Source of the DNA: Clostridia bacterium
Lineage (GTDB): Bacteria; Bacillota; Clostridia; UMGS1840
NCBI GenBank assembly: GCA_017625695.1
Contig: JAGAKI010000037.1
Span: forward strand, 1 to 50,435
Length of the DNA: 50,435 nucleotides
Direction of reading: 5' to 3'
The notes beneath the pieces are model-generated. The model did no database searches and had not been told where the DNA came from. It was given only the letters and a program-made list of their open reading frames with translations. A program made the position numbers and the translations under genes. The stretch's first letter is position 1. Every line of letters starts with the position of its first letter. Below are positions 44,301-50,435 of the stretch, in pieces.

Positions 44301-45010
44301 AGATAATTGTCACGGGAAACCACTGCATCACTGTAATCAATCACATTTCCCCAAACAGTGTTCGCAGTTCCGGGCTTATCAATAGATTTGGTGGTGATGT
44401 TTTCAGGGTACTGCTTTACTTGCTTCACCAAAGGCATAAAGTCTAAGGATTTCGTTGCACCGGAAGCATCCAGACGACCGAAGTCCAATAAAGCAAGCCA
44501 CGCATTGTAGTCATCGCTGTCTCCTAATAATTCAACCGTAATAATATTGTCCCCTTCGGTTAAGTATATTAACTGGTCCTGAGAATAGGTGCTGCTCCAG
44601 CCACCTGCGCCAATGGTGTGCTCGGTGTAGTATCCCTCTTCAGTGGTTACACGGAAAGTAGTAGTGCCGCCGCCGCGTACCCAGATGGTCCGAAGCTGCA
44701 TTACATAAACACCGGTATAAGGAACGTTAACTGCGAGATTTGCCCAGTCTCCATATACCATAACAAAACCCCCGTTAGCATCCCAAGGGGCACTGGAAGA
44801 CGCCTTATAGTCCACCCCGGGTACTGATTCGGTTCCACCGGACCCACTTTTTGCCAACACATTTTTCGGTGCAAATTCACCAACATAGCCGTTTTTGTAG
44901 GTATCGGAAACGCTACTGTAGGTACCTGAAAAGCTTGGTGTTGCCGCTGCTACAGGGATTGTAGGCAATAACATACAAACCGCCAACAGCAGCATCATAA
45001 GTTTTTTCAT
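41336..45010 (-). CDS. secreted right-handed beta-helix carbohydrate-active protein, GH141-like (1224 aa)
   Basis: Signal peptide 1-23 (ending PVAAA). Two beta-sandwich modules of carbohydrate-binding type precede about residue 350. At about 455 begins IYVASNGNDSNDGSKNAPVKTLARANEL, the entry block of pectate-lyase-like helices, followed by ATRTLYVNDNPATLARSRYL. Parallel beta-helix rungs run from about 735 to 985 with many N and D ladders (ISITHNRIENV, THISNNYLIDAG). A CBM35/CBM6-like module (about 1085-1200) closes the protein. The block order is that of GH141-type enzymes (alpha-L-fucosidase/xylanase), recalled from memory. No SLH or sortase motif, so probably released. GAGAGGG precedes the start; it follows a MarR gene by 66 nt. 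Confidence 0.8.
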   Translation of the reverse strand: MKKLMMLLLAVCMLLPTIPVAAATPSFSGTYSSVSDTYKNGYVGEFAPKNVLAKSGSGGTESVPGVDYKASSSAPWDANGGFVMVYGDWANLAVNVPYTGVYVMQLRTIWVRGGGTTTFRVTTEEGYYTEHTIGAGGWSSTYSQDQLIYLTEGDNIITVELLGDSDDYNAWLALLDFGRLDASGATKSLDFMPLVKQVKQYPENITTKSIDKPGTANTVWGNVIDYSDAVVSRDNYLWLEPSGWARFDVTVPQTGFYYVQAKTMSGQTVLRTFAGGYKADLPVDTTEQFYRFDSNGDYLFVYLEEGTTSIYLQNVGKAGCEILTYEIKASYITYDEGIIPTLEDCAVPTETEATVVSNLTINADTASASVDFLKLDHCVDTLWLILADYDTYNHLANINLTPIDTDLQAVGVKKSYPVSLSGSFTNLKTFIVDTNLTPYTGVALEAENPELSVYSDIYVASNGNDSNDGSKNAPVKTLARANELVAEIAPDMTDDIVVHFAGGEYPVTSMMTIDESVSGQNGYKVIYKGDDINNPPVFNAGTKVDGWQQQTDSPIWVADASDITATRTLYVNDNPATLARSRYLYQPTALYNKTGSSYASDGFKISNTNFPQITTNPEDVMVCWPILWTLSRTPVNKITRGRVTTVFEMQQPQWATHTTQGYEHLKIGTGRQFFIENALELLDEPGEFYFDKTAKKMYYYPYEEENMTTAEVYAGTTEKMLYLGGDSTSNKASNIELNNLTFKYSAFNEMSQNGAKFNQADNEWYCYSTSAVGYTDRLFPGQITVNYADSITIKNCDFACLGSNGLSMDNDVTNSAVVGNIFRDISGTALVLGHFLHTNSLPSGHGRVTNVEVANNVIRRVANEYTGCPAISIYYAKAINAHHNDIKDVPYTGISVGWGWGADVSDCRDISITHNRIENVTHKTEDGAHIYTLSRMENTHISNNYLIDAGDYRGGIYLDEGTEAITMANNVVTGSDAMIYARSGVNISECVATNNYTDTTNDSCDDSVCTETGTVRVTDGNWPAAAVTIMNEAGVQDAYQHLLTEVEQPEWRILAYERAPEIVFTSEEILDINRWIIAKEYDRFNEISHSNPSVYPGGEVGDTKPGEWLEFDFYVPTTDDYTLYLRASDGNTSSDPACTAKLDLDGNTIKSAFSIPRTGWSLVDYTVGSYNLTAGTHTFRITVQGMDWMIGGFKFDNGSALPTSSDYDEGLVITQDELMNQYGK

Positions 45011-45076
45011 AAAAGAAAACCCTCTCTTTCAAGATAAATTCTGTTTGATTGATGAAAAATTATTTATGTAAAGAAA

Positions 45077-45505
45077 TTATTTTTTTCGTTCTCGTTCCAA
45101 GGCAGAAACCAAGGTTTTTAAATGTTCAATCACTTGCTTATCAGTTTCTGTTAATTGATGAAATACACGGTCTTCAATTTCGTAAAGCCGTGCTAATTTT
45201 GCATTAGCATACACTTTTCCTTCATCCGTAAGGATAACGTGCATTTCCCGTTTTTTACCTTTTACGGGAGTTAATATCACATATCCTTGCTCTTTTAGCT
45301 CCTTCACAACAGTATTCACCGTAGTTCTTGGCAAAATCCATGTATCGCAAATTTCTTTTTGGGTGTGAGCTTCCCCATCGTTCAAAGCATACAAAACCCA
45401 TAAAAGTCGCGGCGGAACACCACTTTTTTTGGCAAACTGTGCATAATAAGCATCTATTTTATAAAATTCTCGTCCAAATTCGTAGAAAAAAGTTTTCGCA
45501 TCCAA
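45077..45505 (-). CDS. MarR-family transcriptional regulator (142 aa)
   Basis: The winged helix reads LLWVLYALNDGEAHTQKEICDTWILPRTTVNTVVKELKEQGYVIL with the wing TPVKGKKREMHVILTDEGK; flanking helices give the usual MarR dimer. I choose TTG at 45505 because AAGGTGG stands eight bases before it; GTG at 45517 would overlap that site. It has its own promoter (45536-45564) and lies just upstream of the beta-helix gene in the same direction, so autoregulation together with control of that gene is the simplest guess. The inducer is unknown. Confidence 0.88.
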   Translation of the reverse strand: MDAKTFFYEFGREFYKIDAYYAQFAKKSGVPPRLLWVLYALNDGEAHTQKEICDTWILPRTTVNTVVKELKEQGYVILTPVKGKKREMHVILTDEGKVYANAKLARLYEIEDRVFHQLTETDKQVIEHLKTLVSALERERKK

Positions 45506-45535
45506 ATAGATTACCACCTTAAAATCCCAAATCGT

Positions 45536-45564
45536 ATTTTAACACAATGTTTTTTAGTTGTAAA
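45536..45564 (-). promoter_or_regulatory. promoter of the marR-type gene
   Basis: On the minus strand TTTACA (45559-45564), 17-nt spacer, TAAAAT (45536-45541). Confidence 0.65.
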
Positions 45565-45609
45565 CCTATAATTTGTTTTTTTTATACACTAAAATTTGAT
45601 TTTTCCATG

Positions 45610-45647
45610 AAAATACCGCCGGCCTCTTGCACAACCGACGGTATTTT
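45610..45647 (-). terminator. hairpin behind the FucI-like isomerase gene
   Basis: Arms AAAATACCGCCGG (45610-45622) and CCGACGGTATTTT (45635-45647), one mismatch, 12-nt loop. It starts 16 nt after the stop at 45663; the T run is only what the stem itself contains. Confidence 0.6.
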
Positions 45648-45662
45648 AACAAATTTAAAAAA

Positions 45663-47054
45663 TTAGAATACCTTAGTTTCAATTCCCAAGTATTTTTCAA
45701 ACGCTTCCACAACAGCATCTTTGGAGTTGCTTAAAGAAATTGCAACGTGATGTTTGTAGCCGTTATCAGCCATATACATGCAAATGTCATTGATACCTTC
45801 TTTTTCAACAACTTTACCGGAGCCAAAGAATTCTGCATCAAAGGGATCATCGGTAAATTTACCGTCAGAAACAAATGCAAGCACTTTTCCGTTTTCAGTT
45901 CTGATACTACCCCAGGTAATTTCGCCGGAACGGATTTTTGCTTTGTTAACCCCTGCACCGGTACCGGGACCGAAGGTTTTTTTGAACATTAAATGTTCAA
46001 TGGTTTCACCTTTTTCTTCCATCATGTTAATCGGTACAGGACCACAATGGAACATAATCGCTTTATCAGTTGCATCGCCGTAGTTGTTGTTGAAGTCCAG
46101 CAAGGTAACGGGAGAACCGCCTGCTAAGGATAATGCTCTCATCATTGCTGCGTTTACGATATCGGTTTCACAAGCAGTTGCAATGCCTTTATGATTCAAG
46201 ATACCCACACAGGTACAAGGTGCGATTGCAGTTTCGGTCTGAAATTCAGGCCAACATCTAATTGCAAGTGCATCTAAGTTCAGTTCTTTTACTAAATCTT
46301 CCAAAACGATTTCCAGTTTTGCCATAGCGGTCAGCTTGTCATCGCCCCATTCACCCAAATTGGTAACAGCAAGAATTTCTTCTTTCATTGCGGGGATTTT
46401 TGCTTCGTCCACTTTTTTCATTCTTGCAAACACTTCGCTTAAATCAACGGTTTCTACATTGATACCTGCATTTTGCAGTGCGATTTCGTCCACACGAACG
46501 GTTTTGAATGCAGAAGTTCTTGCACCGATGCAACCAATGTTAAAGCTCTTCATACCGTTTACAATACGACAGATTCTTTCAAATTTATCCAAATCTTTTT
46601 TGAAAGAATCAGAAGAAGGATTACATACGAAATCGGTAGTCTGAGTGAATTTGATACCTGCCTGACGCAGAGCGTTACACATTGCGAATTTACCACACAT
46701 AGCATCACGTCTGTGAGCAAAATCCATCTTACCCAATTCATCGGGATATGCCTGAACTAAAATCGGAACTTTTGCATCTTTTAATGCAACCATAGCACCG
46801 TTTTCATCCCCAAAGTTGGGCAGACACAGAATAATCCCCTGATATTTACCTTCATTTTCTTTTAAGAAATCCGCAAAAATCTTACCTTCAGCGATGGTTT
46901 CAATTGCACCGTATCTGGTTTTATCTAAATCAGGATAAATACAATCGCATCCCGCTTCTTTAATTGCTGCAACCATTTCAATTCTTGCAGATTCAATTAC
47001 CTCACCGGGGAAAAATCCACGGTTACCAACATATAATGCATAGGTTAAGCTCAT
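45663..47054 (-). CDS. L-fucose/L-arabinose isomerase-family protein (463 aa)
   Basis: The sequence follows the FucI/AraA-type fold: an N-terminal Rossmann-like part (YQGIILCLPNFGDENGAMVALKDAKVPILVQAYPDE), a middle part with IGCIGARTSAFKTVRVDE, and the C-terminal metal domain with ALAIRCWPEFQTE, CETDIVNAAMMRALSLAGGSPVTLLDFNNNYGD and FHCGPVPINM. Glu, Asp and His residues in these blocks are candidate manganese ligands. The specific sugar is not predictable; members of this outgroup are often mislabelled fucose isomerase. It is divergent from the PocR/AraC regulator and shares a locus with a ketose 3-epimerase, so an aldose-ketose step feeding the epimerase is likely. Confidence 0.85.
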   Translation of the reverse strand: MSLTYALYVGNRGFFPGEVIESARIEMVAAIKEAGCDCIYPDLDKTRYGAIETIAEGKIFADFLKENEGKYQGIILCLPNFGDENGAMVALKDAKVPILVQAYPDELGKMDFAHRRDAMCGKFAMCNALRQAGIKFTQTTDFVCNPSSDSFKKDLDKFERICRIVNGMKSFNIGCIGARTSAFKTVRVDEIALQNAGINVETVDLSEVFARMKKVDEAKIPAMKEEILAVTNLGEWGDDKLTAMAKLEIVLEDLVKELNLDALAIRCWPEFQTETAIAPCTCVGILNHKGIATACETDIVNAAMMRALSLAGGSPVTLLDFNNNYGDATDKAIMFHCGPVPINMMEEKGETIEHLMFKKTFGPGTGAGVNKAKIRSGEITWGSIRTENGKVLAFVSDGKFTDDPFDAEFFGSGKVVEKEGINDICMYMADNGYKHHVAISLSNSKDAVVEAFEKYLGIETKVF

Positions 47055-47074
47055 AATAAGGTTCTCCTTTTATG

Positions 47075-47106
47075 GTAAAATTGTTTTATATATGAAACAA
47101 TTTTAC
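47075..47106. promoter_or_regulatory. palindromic operator candidate 1, sugar locus
   Basis: Perfect 12-bp arms GTAAAATTGTTT (47075-47086) and AAACAATTTTAC (47095-47106) around 8 nt. It lies 20 nt before the isomerase start and just ahead of the regulator's promoter, a fitting place for a divergent operator. A related palindrome is at 49025-49055. Confidence 0.6.
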
Positions 47107-47115
47107 TTATTTTTC

Positions 47116-47144
47116 TTGACTTGTTATTTCTTTTTTACTATAAT
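47116..47144 (+). promoter_or_regulatory. promoter of the PocR/AraC regulator gene
   Basis: TTGACT (47116-47121), 17-nt spacer, TATAAT (47139-47144). Confidence 0.72.
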
Positions 47145-47181
47145 GAAAGTGAATTTATTAAAATAATGGTAGGTGCAATCT

Positions 47182-48033
47182 ATGGTTTTAAAATACGATC
47201 TGGATAAAATCAAGTCTTTTTTGACTGATTTTCACAATATGACAGGGTTAACCGTCAGCTTTTGGGATGCTGAAATGAATCAGCTTGCCTTTATGCCACG
47301 GAAGATGCCTGCCTACTGCCAACTGATCAAACAAGTCCCTTCCGGAAAGAAAGCGTGCCTGACCTGTGATAAAAAGCTCATCGTGGAATGTAACCGTCAG
47401 TTAAAACCTATCACAGCAAAATGCCATGCAGGCCTTGTGGACACGGCAATGCCCATTATGTATCAAGACAAACCGTTAGGATTTATCCTGTTCGGACAAA
47501 TCAAAGACGGCTCAATAACCAGGGAAGAATCCCAAACCCTTCTTCGGGAATTAAGCAAAAAGTTGAATCTTTCAGAAGAAAAACTAACCGAAGCCTATCA
47601 ATCCGCCAAAAAACTTTTACCTCAGGCGATTGAATCAACTGCCAATATTCTCCATTATGCCACTTTGCAGCTTTTAATCAGTAAAACCATTGATATGGGA
47701 GATCACACCTTTATCAATCAGATTGATGAATATCTCAAACAAAATTTAGAAAATCCACTTTCCGTTTCTGAAATCTGCGAGGAATTCGGAATTTCCAAAA
47801 ACCGCCTGTATGCCCTATGGAAAAAGCATTTCAACGTGACGGTTGCAGAATACATCTTAAACCTTCGTCTGGAAAAAGCAAAGCATCTGTTAACCGACAC
47901 CGACCTTCGGGTGCATACAATCTGCTCTATGGTAGGTATCCCCGATTACAACTACTTCTCCAAGCTTTTCAAAAAGCACTGCGGATACTCCTGCAGAGAT
48001 TACAGAAAACAGTTCCCGCTTATTTTAAAATAG
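47182..48033 (+). CDS. AraC-family regulator with PocR sensory domain (283 aa)
   Basis: Residues 1-160 form a PocR-type ligand domain: KSFLTDFHNMTGLTVSFWD opens it, and the cysteine motif (CQL, CLTCDKK, CNRQ, KCHAGLVDTAMPI) is complete, a pattern associated with sensing small carbon compounds. Residues about 178-280 hold the two helix-turn-helix units of AraC type (LSVSEICEEFGISKNRLYALWKKHF; VHTICSMVGIPDYNYFSKLFKKHCGYSCRDYRK). The ATG at 47182 with AGGTG upstream is preferred to GTG at 47173. It probably activates the divergent isomerase and the convergent epimerase, which have weak -35 regions. Confidence 0.9.
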   Translation: MVLKYDLDKIKSFLTDFHNMTGLTVSFWDAEMNQLAFMPRKMPAYCQLIKQVPSGKKACLTCDKKLIVECNRQLKPITAKCHAGLVDTAMPIMYQDKPLGFILFGQIKDGSITREESQTLLRELSKKLNLSEEKLTEAYQSAKKLLPQAIESTANILHYATLQLLISKTIDMGDHTFINQIDEYLKQNLENPLSVSEICEEFGISKNRLYALWKKHFNVTVAEYILNLRLEKAKHLLTDTDLRVHTICSMVGIPDYNYFSKLFKKHCGYSCRDYRKQFPLILK

Positions 48034-48035
48034 CA

Positions 48036-48920
48036 TTACGCCATGTTGTATTTTTTGAGCATTTCTTTTTCAAAGTTTAACAGATATGCTGCTTCTTTAT
48101 CGATGGTTTCTTCACAGGGATTTTCTACTAAATCACGGAATACATGAATGTCTTTACCAACCTGTCCGCCCTGCATTACGAAGGGTTCGGAAATAATTCT
48201 GCCTTTGTAATTAATATCAGCCAGAGCACCAAAGATCTCATCCCAGTCTAAGTGACCTTTACCGGGAGCAGTACGATTGTTTTCACCGGTATGGAAACTG
48301 GTCAGCTTGCTGCCAACAGAACGGATCGCATCCCCAATATTGTTTTCTTCAATATTCATATGATAGGTATCCAGCAAAATACCAATGTTGGGGCTGTCAA
48401 AGTTGGAAACATAGTCCAAAGCTTCCGCTGCAGTGTTGATTAAGCAGGTTTCAAAACGGTTTACTGCTTCTACACAGTAAGTAACACCACATTCTTCTGC
48501 AACTTTCAAGATTTCTCTCATGCTCTTGATACTCTGGTTCCAATATGCAGCTTTGTTATCGTTAAAGTCAGAGGGAGTACCCCAACCGGAATAGCTCACA
48601 CCGGAAAGTAAAGTGCCGCCGCCAACCTTCATTTTACGGATAATGTTCTGTAAATATTCAACACCGCCTTTTCTTACGGTTTCATCCAAAGAAGAAACGT
48701 CATAAGCCGGGTCTAAACCTAAGCTGTAAGTCAATTCAATACCAACTTCATCAGCCAACGCACGTAAGGAACGGATTTTGTCGTCAGACATTTCCAGCAA
48801 TGGCTGAGCCTGGAATTCCAATACATCAAAGCCGATTTCTTTTGCTTTTCTAATGTACTTTGCGTGATCAGCATCCCAGTTCTTTTCCCAGAAATTCATA
48901 AAAATACCTAATTTGTTCAT
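48036..48920 (-). CDS. allulose/tagatose 3-epimerase-type sugar epimerase (294 aa)
   Basis: A TIM-barrel enzyme of the sugar phosphate isomerase/epimerase superfamily. The metal ligands of D-psicose (allulose) 3-epimerase are in register: Glu-151 (VEAVNRFET), Asp-184 (ILLDTYHMNIEE), His-210 (SFHTGENNR) and Glu-245 (IISEPFV). PGKGHLDWDEI is also typical. The product would interconvert ketohexoses at C3, with manganese or cobalt. The ATG at 48920 (MNKLGIFMNF) has AAGGAGG upstream; the open frame further upstream is not part of the gene. It converges with the regulator with only 2 nt between stops. Confidence 0.92.
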   Translation of the reverse strand: MNKLGIFMNFWEKNWDADHAKYIRKAKEIGFDVLEFQAQPLLEMSDDKIRSLRALADEVGIELTYSLGLDPAYDVSSLDETVRKGGVEYLQNIIRKMKVGGGTLLSGVSYSGWGTPSDFNDNKAAYWNQSIKSMREILKVAEECGVTYCVEAVNRFETCLINTAAEALDYVSNFDSPNIGILLDTYHMNIEENNIGDAIRSVGSKLTSFHTGENNRTAPGKGHLDWDEIFGALADINYKGRIISEPFVMQGGQVGKDIHVFRDLVENPCEETIDKEAAYLLNFEKEMLKKYNMA

Positions 48921-48972
48921 AAGATAAGCCTCCTTATATATGAAATATGTAAAAATATTTTTTCTTAATTCT

Positions 48973-49001
48973 ATTATAGCGGAATCTCCCTTTGGAAAAT
49001 A
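48973..49001 (-). promoter_or_regulatory. epimerase promoter with weak -35
   Basis: On the minus strand a good TATAAT (48973-48978), but the hexamer 17 nt upstream is TATTTT, which suggests an activator-dependent promoter. The palindrome 49025-49055 lies about 25-55 nt further upstream. Confidence 0.5.
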
Positions 49002-49024
49002 GCTAATTTTTTCCCATAAATATG

Positions 49025-49055
49025 GTAATTTTGTTTTTTTACGCAACAAAATTAC
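49025..49055. promoter_or_regulatory. palindromic operator candidate 2, sugar locus
   Basis: Perfect 11-bp arms GTAATTTTGTT (49025-49035) and AACAAAATTAC (49045-49055) around 9 nt. It shares the outer GTAA/TTAC and inner TTGTT/AACAA with the palindrome at 47075-47106 and nearly the same spacing. Confidence 0.55.
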
Positions 49056-49065
49056 ACGGTTATAT

Positions 49066-49108
49066 GCACAAAAGACAACGGTTGTCCTTTGTGCTTTTTG
49101 TTTTATTT
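49066..49108 (+). terminator. terminator-like hairpin with no plus-strand gene before it
   Basis: Arms 49066-49079 and 49081-49094 pair over 14 positions with one mismatch; TTTTTGTTTTATTTT follows. On the plus strand no gene lies between 48033 and here, so it may insulate the cotJ operon or end a small RNA. Confidence 0.6.
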
Positions 49109-49136
49109 TCACATTTTTTAAAACTCAACATACAAC
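49109..49136 (+). promoter_or_regulatory. possible sigma-E promoter of the cotJ operon
   Basis: TCACATT (49109-49115), 13-nt spacer, CATACAAC (49129-49136) resemble the mother-cell sigma-E consensus (TCATATT ... CATACA-T). cotJ is a sigma-E operon in Bacillus. The match is moderate and read by eye. Confidence 0.4.
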
Positions 49137-49204
49137 AATAGTGGCTCTGTTTTCTCCCCCGAAAAAACAGACGTCATAGATTGATTAGAGAAAGGGATTA
49201 TTCC

Positions 49205-49381
49205 ATGTTAGAATATATGTTTGATTTTACTCCTCGTGTGGGATATGCTTTCGTTCCTCCACAAAGGTTGGGAGAAATATACTCCCTTTGTGAAGCACTG
49301 GAGGCAGGAACTTTATTTCCCGAACTGAATATTTCCATGGAGGAATATGTACCAAAACAGTGCGGAGGATGTAAAAAATGA
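49205..49381 (+). CDS. cotJA: spore coat associated protein CotJA
   Basis: 58 residues. YAFVPPQRLGEIYSLCEALEAGTLFPELNISMEEY is the CotJA core (AYVPWQ...Y...EAL..GTLFPEL). It ends with a Cys-rich QCGGCKK. CotJA belongs to a small coat complex with CotJB and the manganese-catalase-like CotJC. The ATG at 49205 follows AAAGGGA. The stop overlaps the cotJB start (ATGA), so the two are translationally coupled. Confidence 0.92.
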   Translation: MLEYMFDFTPRVGYAFVPPQRLGEIYSLCEALEAGTLFPELNISMEEYVPKQCGGCKK

Positions 49382-49635
49382 AAAGAAACCAATTATTAAG
49401 ACAAATTCAGGAATACGATTTTGCAGTCAACGAACTGACTCTCTATCTGGATTCCCATCCCACCGATGCCAAAGCCATTGAAAAACACGCCGCATGGTCA
49501 AAAGATCTTGAAATTTTAAAATTGGCATACACCAAGGAATTTGGTCCTTTAACCTCTTGCGACGGCTCCAAACACGGCTGTTGGAGATGGGTCAATGACC
49601 CCTGGCCCTGGGAAAATACTTGTGAGGTGAAATAA
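49378..49635 (+). CDS. cotJB: spore coat protein CotJB
   Basis: 85 residues. LLRQIQEYDFAVNELTLYLDSHPTDAKAIE and the closing GCWRWVNDPWPWE are the CotJB signature. It is the second gene of the cotJABC coat operon, starting inside the cotJA stop codon and ending 1 nt before the cotJC ATG. Confidence 0.95.
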   Translation: MKRNQLLRQIQEYDFAVNELTLYLDSHPTDAKAIEKHAAWSKDLEILKLAYTKEFGPLTSCDGSKHGCWRWVNDPWPWENTCEVK

Positions 49636-49636
49636 T

Positions 49637-49738
49637 ATGTGGGAATATCAGAAAAAATTACAATTTCCGATTAATATTAAAAATCCAAATCCAAAGCTTG
49701 CCAGTTTCATCGTTAGTCAGTACGGTGGTGCGGATGGT
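49637..49738 (+). pseudogene. cotJC: cotJC, N-terminal 34 codons, interrupted by an integrated element
   Basis: The frame begins MWEYQKKLQFPINIKNPNPK and continues to VSQYGGADG, all as expected for CotJC, a manganese-catalase-like coat protein of about 190 residues. After the GGT codon at 49736-49738 the family sequence (normally ELAAxLRYLxQRY) is lost and the frame continues with unrelated residues (KCLSKKSLPKYAF) that are the antisense of a recombinase gene. The break lies about 20 nt from the stop codon of that recombinase, the normal place for an attachment site. The rest of cotJC should lie at the other end of the element, outside the window. The gene is separated, not necessarily dead, if the element excises. 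Confidence 0.9.
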
Positions 49739-49756
49739 AAATGTTTGAGTAAAAAA
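49730..49756. other. inferred attachment-site junction of the integrated element
   Basis: The boundary between cotJC and element DNA falls at about 49736-49740 (GGATGGTAAATG). The exact crossover dinucleotide cannot be fixed without the other end or an empty site. Confidence 0.6.
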
Positions 49757-50435
49757 TCACTTCCAAAATACGCATTTTATCGTTTTTCCATCTTTTCCGC
49801 CTTTGACAATTTCTTTGAAAATTGTTCTTGCCATATTGTTCTTTTCTACATTGCTTACATTTTCATCTTTTAGAACTTCTGTCAATCTGCGAATTTCATT
49901 TTTGTCTATTTTTGCAACCTCTTTCGGTGGCTCTTCAGCTTTCTTTTGATTCATCATAGCTTTCAAATTAGCAATCTCATCAAGAAGGCTATTTTTGTTT
50001 TTCTTGTATTCTTCAAGTGTATCAATACCATCCTCGTAAGCTAATTTTACACGCTCCAAACGAATTTCAAGTCGTTGTATTTGAGTTTCTATAATCAAAC
50101 TTTCATCTTCCGACTTTTTAGGCTCAACAAATTCCGACTCGGCAAATGCAAGTTTTACATTTGGAAGCATTGCATCAGATAATGTATCTAAAATGATTTT
50201 ATCCAATTTATCTGTTTTGATATATCCAACACCCTTGCAAGTACCTCTGCTTCTGTTTGAACATCCGAAGAAGCCACCTTGATTTGATAATACAGCACCA
50301 CATTTTTCACATCTTACAATTCCCGTTAGCCAATGGGATAAATCCTTGCGGTCAGAATTGAAATACTTTCGGAATTTGGCTTTTTGCATTTGCATTTTCT
50401 CCTGAGCCTTTTCCCAAATATCCATATCAATTATC
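49757..50435 (-). CDS. large serine recombinase, C-terminal part (runs off the window)
   Basis: About 225 residues of the C-terminal region are in the window. IIDMDIWEKAQEKMQ matches the end of the recombinase domain, a zinc beta-ribbon follows (GIVRCEKCGAVL ... FFGCSNRSRGTCKG), then a long coiled coil (about residues 100-165 of the visible part) and a final globular piece ending TIKCVFWK. The frame is still open at 50435, so the catalytic serine domain lies to the right. Large serine integrases insert phages and conjugative or mobilisable elements at specific att sites and sit next to the attachment site, as here. It is the first gene of the element splitting cotJC. Confidence 0.9.
   Translation of the reverse strand, partial: IIDMDIWEKAQEKMQMQKAKFRKYFNSDRKDLSHWLTGIVRCEKCGAVLSNQGGFFGCSNRSRGTCKGVGYIKTDKLDKIILDTLSDAMLPNVKLAFAESEFVEPKKSEDESLIIETQIQRLEIRLERVKLAYEDGIDTLEEYKKNKNSLLDEIANLKAMMNQKKAEEPPKEVAKIDKNEIRRLTEVLKDENVSNVEKNNMARTIFKEIVKGGKDGKTIKCVFWK

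Noticed and set aside
48921-49112. 64-residue N-terminal extension of the epimerase
   Set aside because: It contains the promoter -10, the palindrome and no family similarity; AAGGAGG lies before the ATG at 48920.
49739-49873. Residues 35-78 of the frame opened by cotJC, as part of a novel fusion protein
   Set aside because: This stretch is antisense to the recombinase C-terminus and has no independent support; it is read-through past the insertion point.
1-50435. tRNA, 16S/23S rRNA or replication origin
   Set aside because: No cloverleaf with a TTCGA-type T-loop, no rRNA signature and no DnaA-box cluster was noticed by eye; short tRNA genes could still be missed without a covariance search.

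Overview
The window is bacterial and looks like a spore-forming member of the Clostridia, probably uncultured or gut-type. The base composition is moderately AT-rich, Shine-Dalgarno sites are strong, promoters follow the TTGACA-17-TATAAT pattern, and genes sit in tight co-directional operons. Sporulation markers are spoVS and the cotJA-cotJB-cotJC coat operon, with a pdaA-like deacetylase and a SleB-type wall hydrolase. An S-layer-homology protein, a VanW lipoprotein and a 1224-residue beta-helix protein point to a Gram-positive surface. Everything was read by eye from sequence; no database search was run.

Layout. 1-2.2 kb: a serine-recombinase remnant, then a NifU-like/GGGtGRT gene pair. 2.3-6.5 kb: spoVS, a VanW lipoprotein and a large SLH protein. 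6.5-11.5 kb (minus strand): SRP RNA, dnaX, ybaB, recR, a DnaD-type initiator and a DnaI/DnaC-type helicase loader, forming a replication and recombination block. 11.5-19 kb: a C_GCAxxG_C_C redox protein, a membrane protein, a histidine-free HPr-like protein, a solute-binding lipoprotein, frr, a SulP transporter, a YdcF-like protein, an alpha/beta hydrolase and a cell-wall hydrolase. 19-24 kb: a GH36 alpha-galactosidase, an iron-type alcohol dehydrogenase, an Mrp/NBP35 ATPase and a 50-residue zinc-ribbon protein. 24-34 kb (minus strand): one long operon running prsA-like foldase, AI-2E transporter, QueG-like protein, pcrA, rqcH, yifB and a PLP decarboxylase. 34-41 kb: pdaA-like, a leucine-rich-repeat protein, a methionine gamma-lyase-family gene, then tig-clpP-clpX, the protein-quality-control block. 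41-49 kb: a secreted beta-helix carbohydrate-active protein with a MarR regulator, then a sugar locus (FucI-like isomerase, PocR/AraC regulator, allulose/tagatose 3-epimerase). 49-50.4 kb: cotJA, cotJB and a cotJC that is cut after 34 codons by an element carrying a large serine recombinase.

Two things stand out. First, two intergenic elements (11990-12240 and 22494-22732) share one architecture: a 39-nt left end, four copies of a 7-8 nt word, a central hairpin, four copies of the reverse complement of that word, small hairpins between the copies, and a terminal palindrome. The word is GCGATAT in one element and AGCTAAAT in the other, so eight copies have changed together while pairing is kept. 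I know of no name for this family. Second, cotJC, a mother-cell coat gene, is broken by a serine-recombinase element in the manner of known sporulation-time excision systems (sigK skin, SP-beta in spsM).
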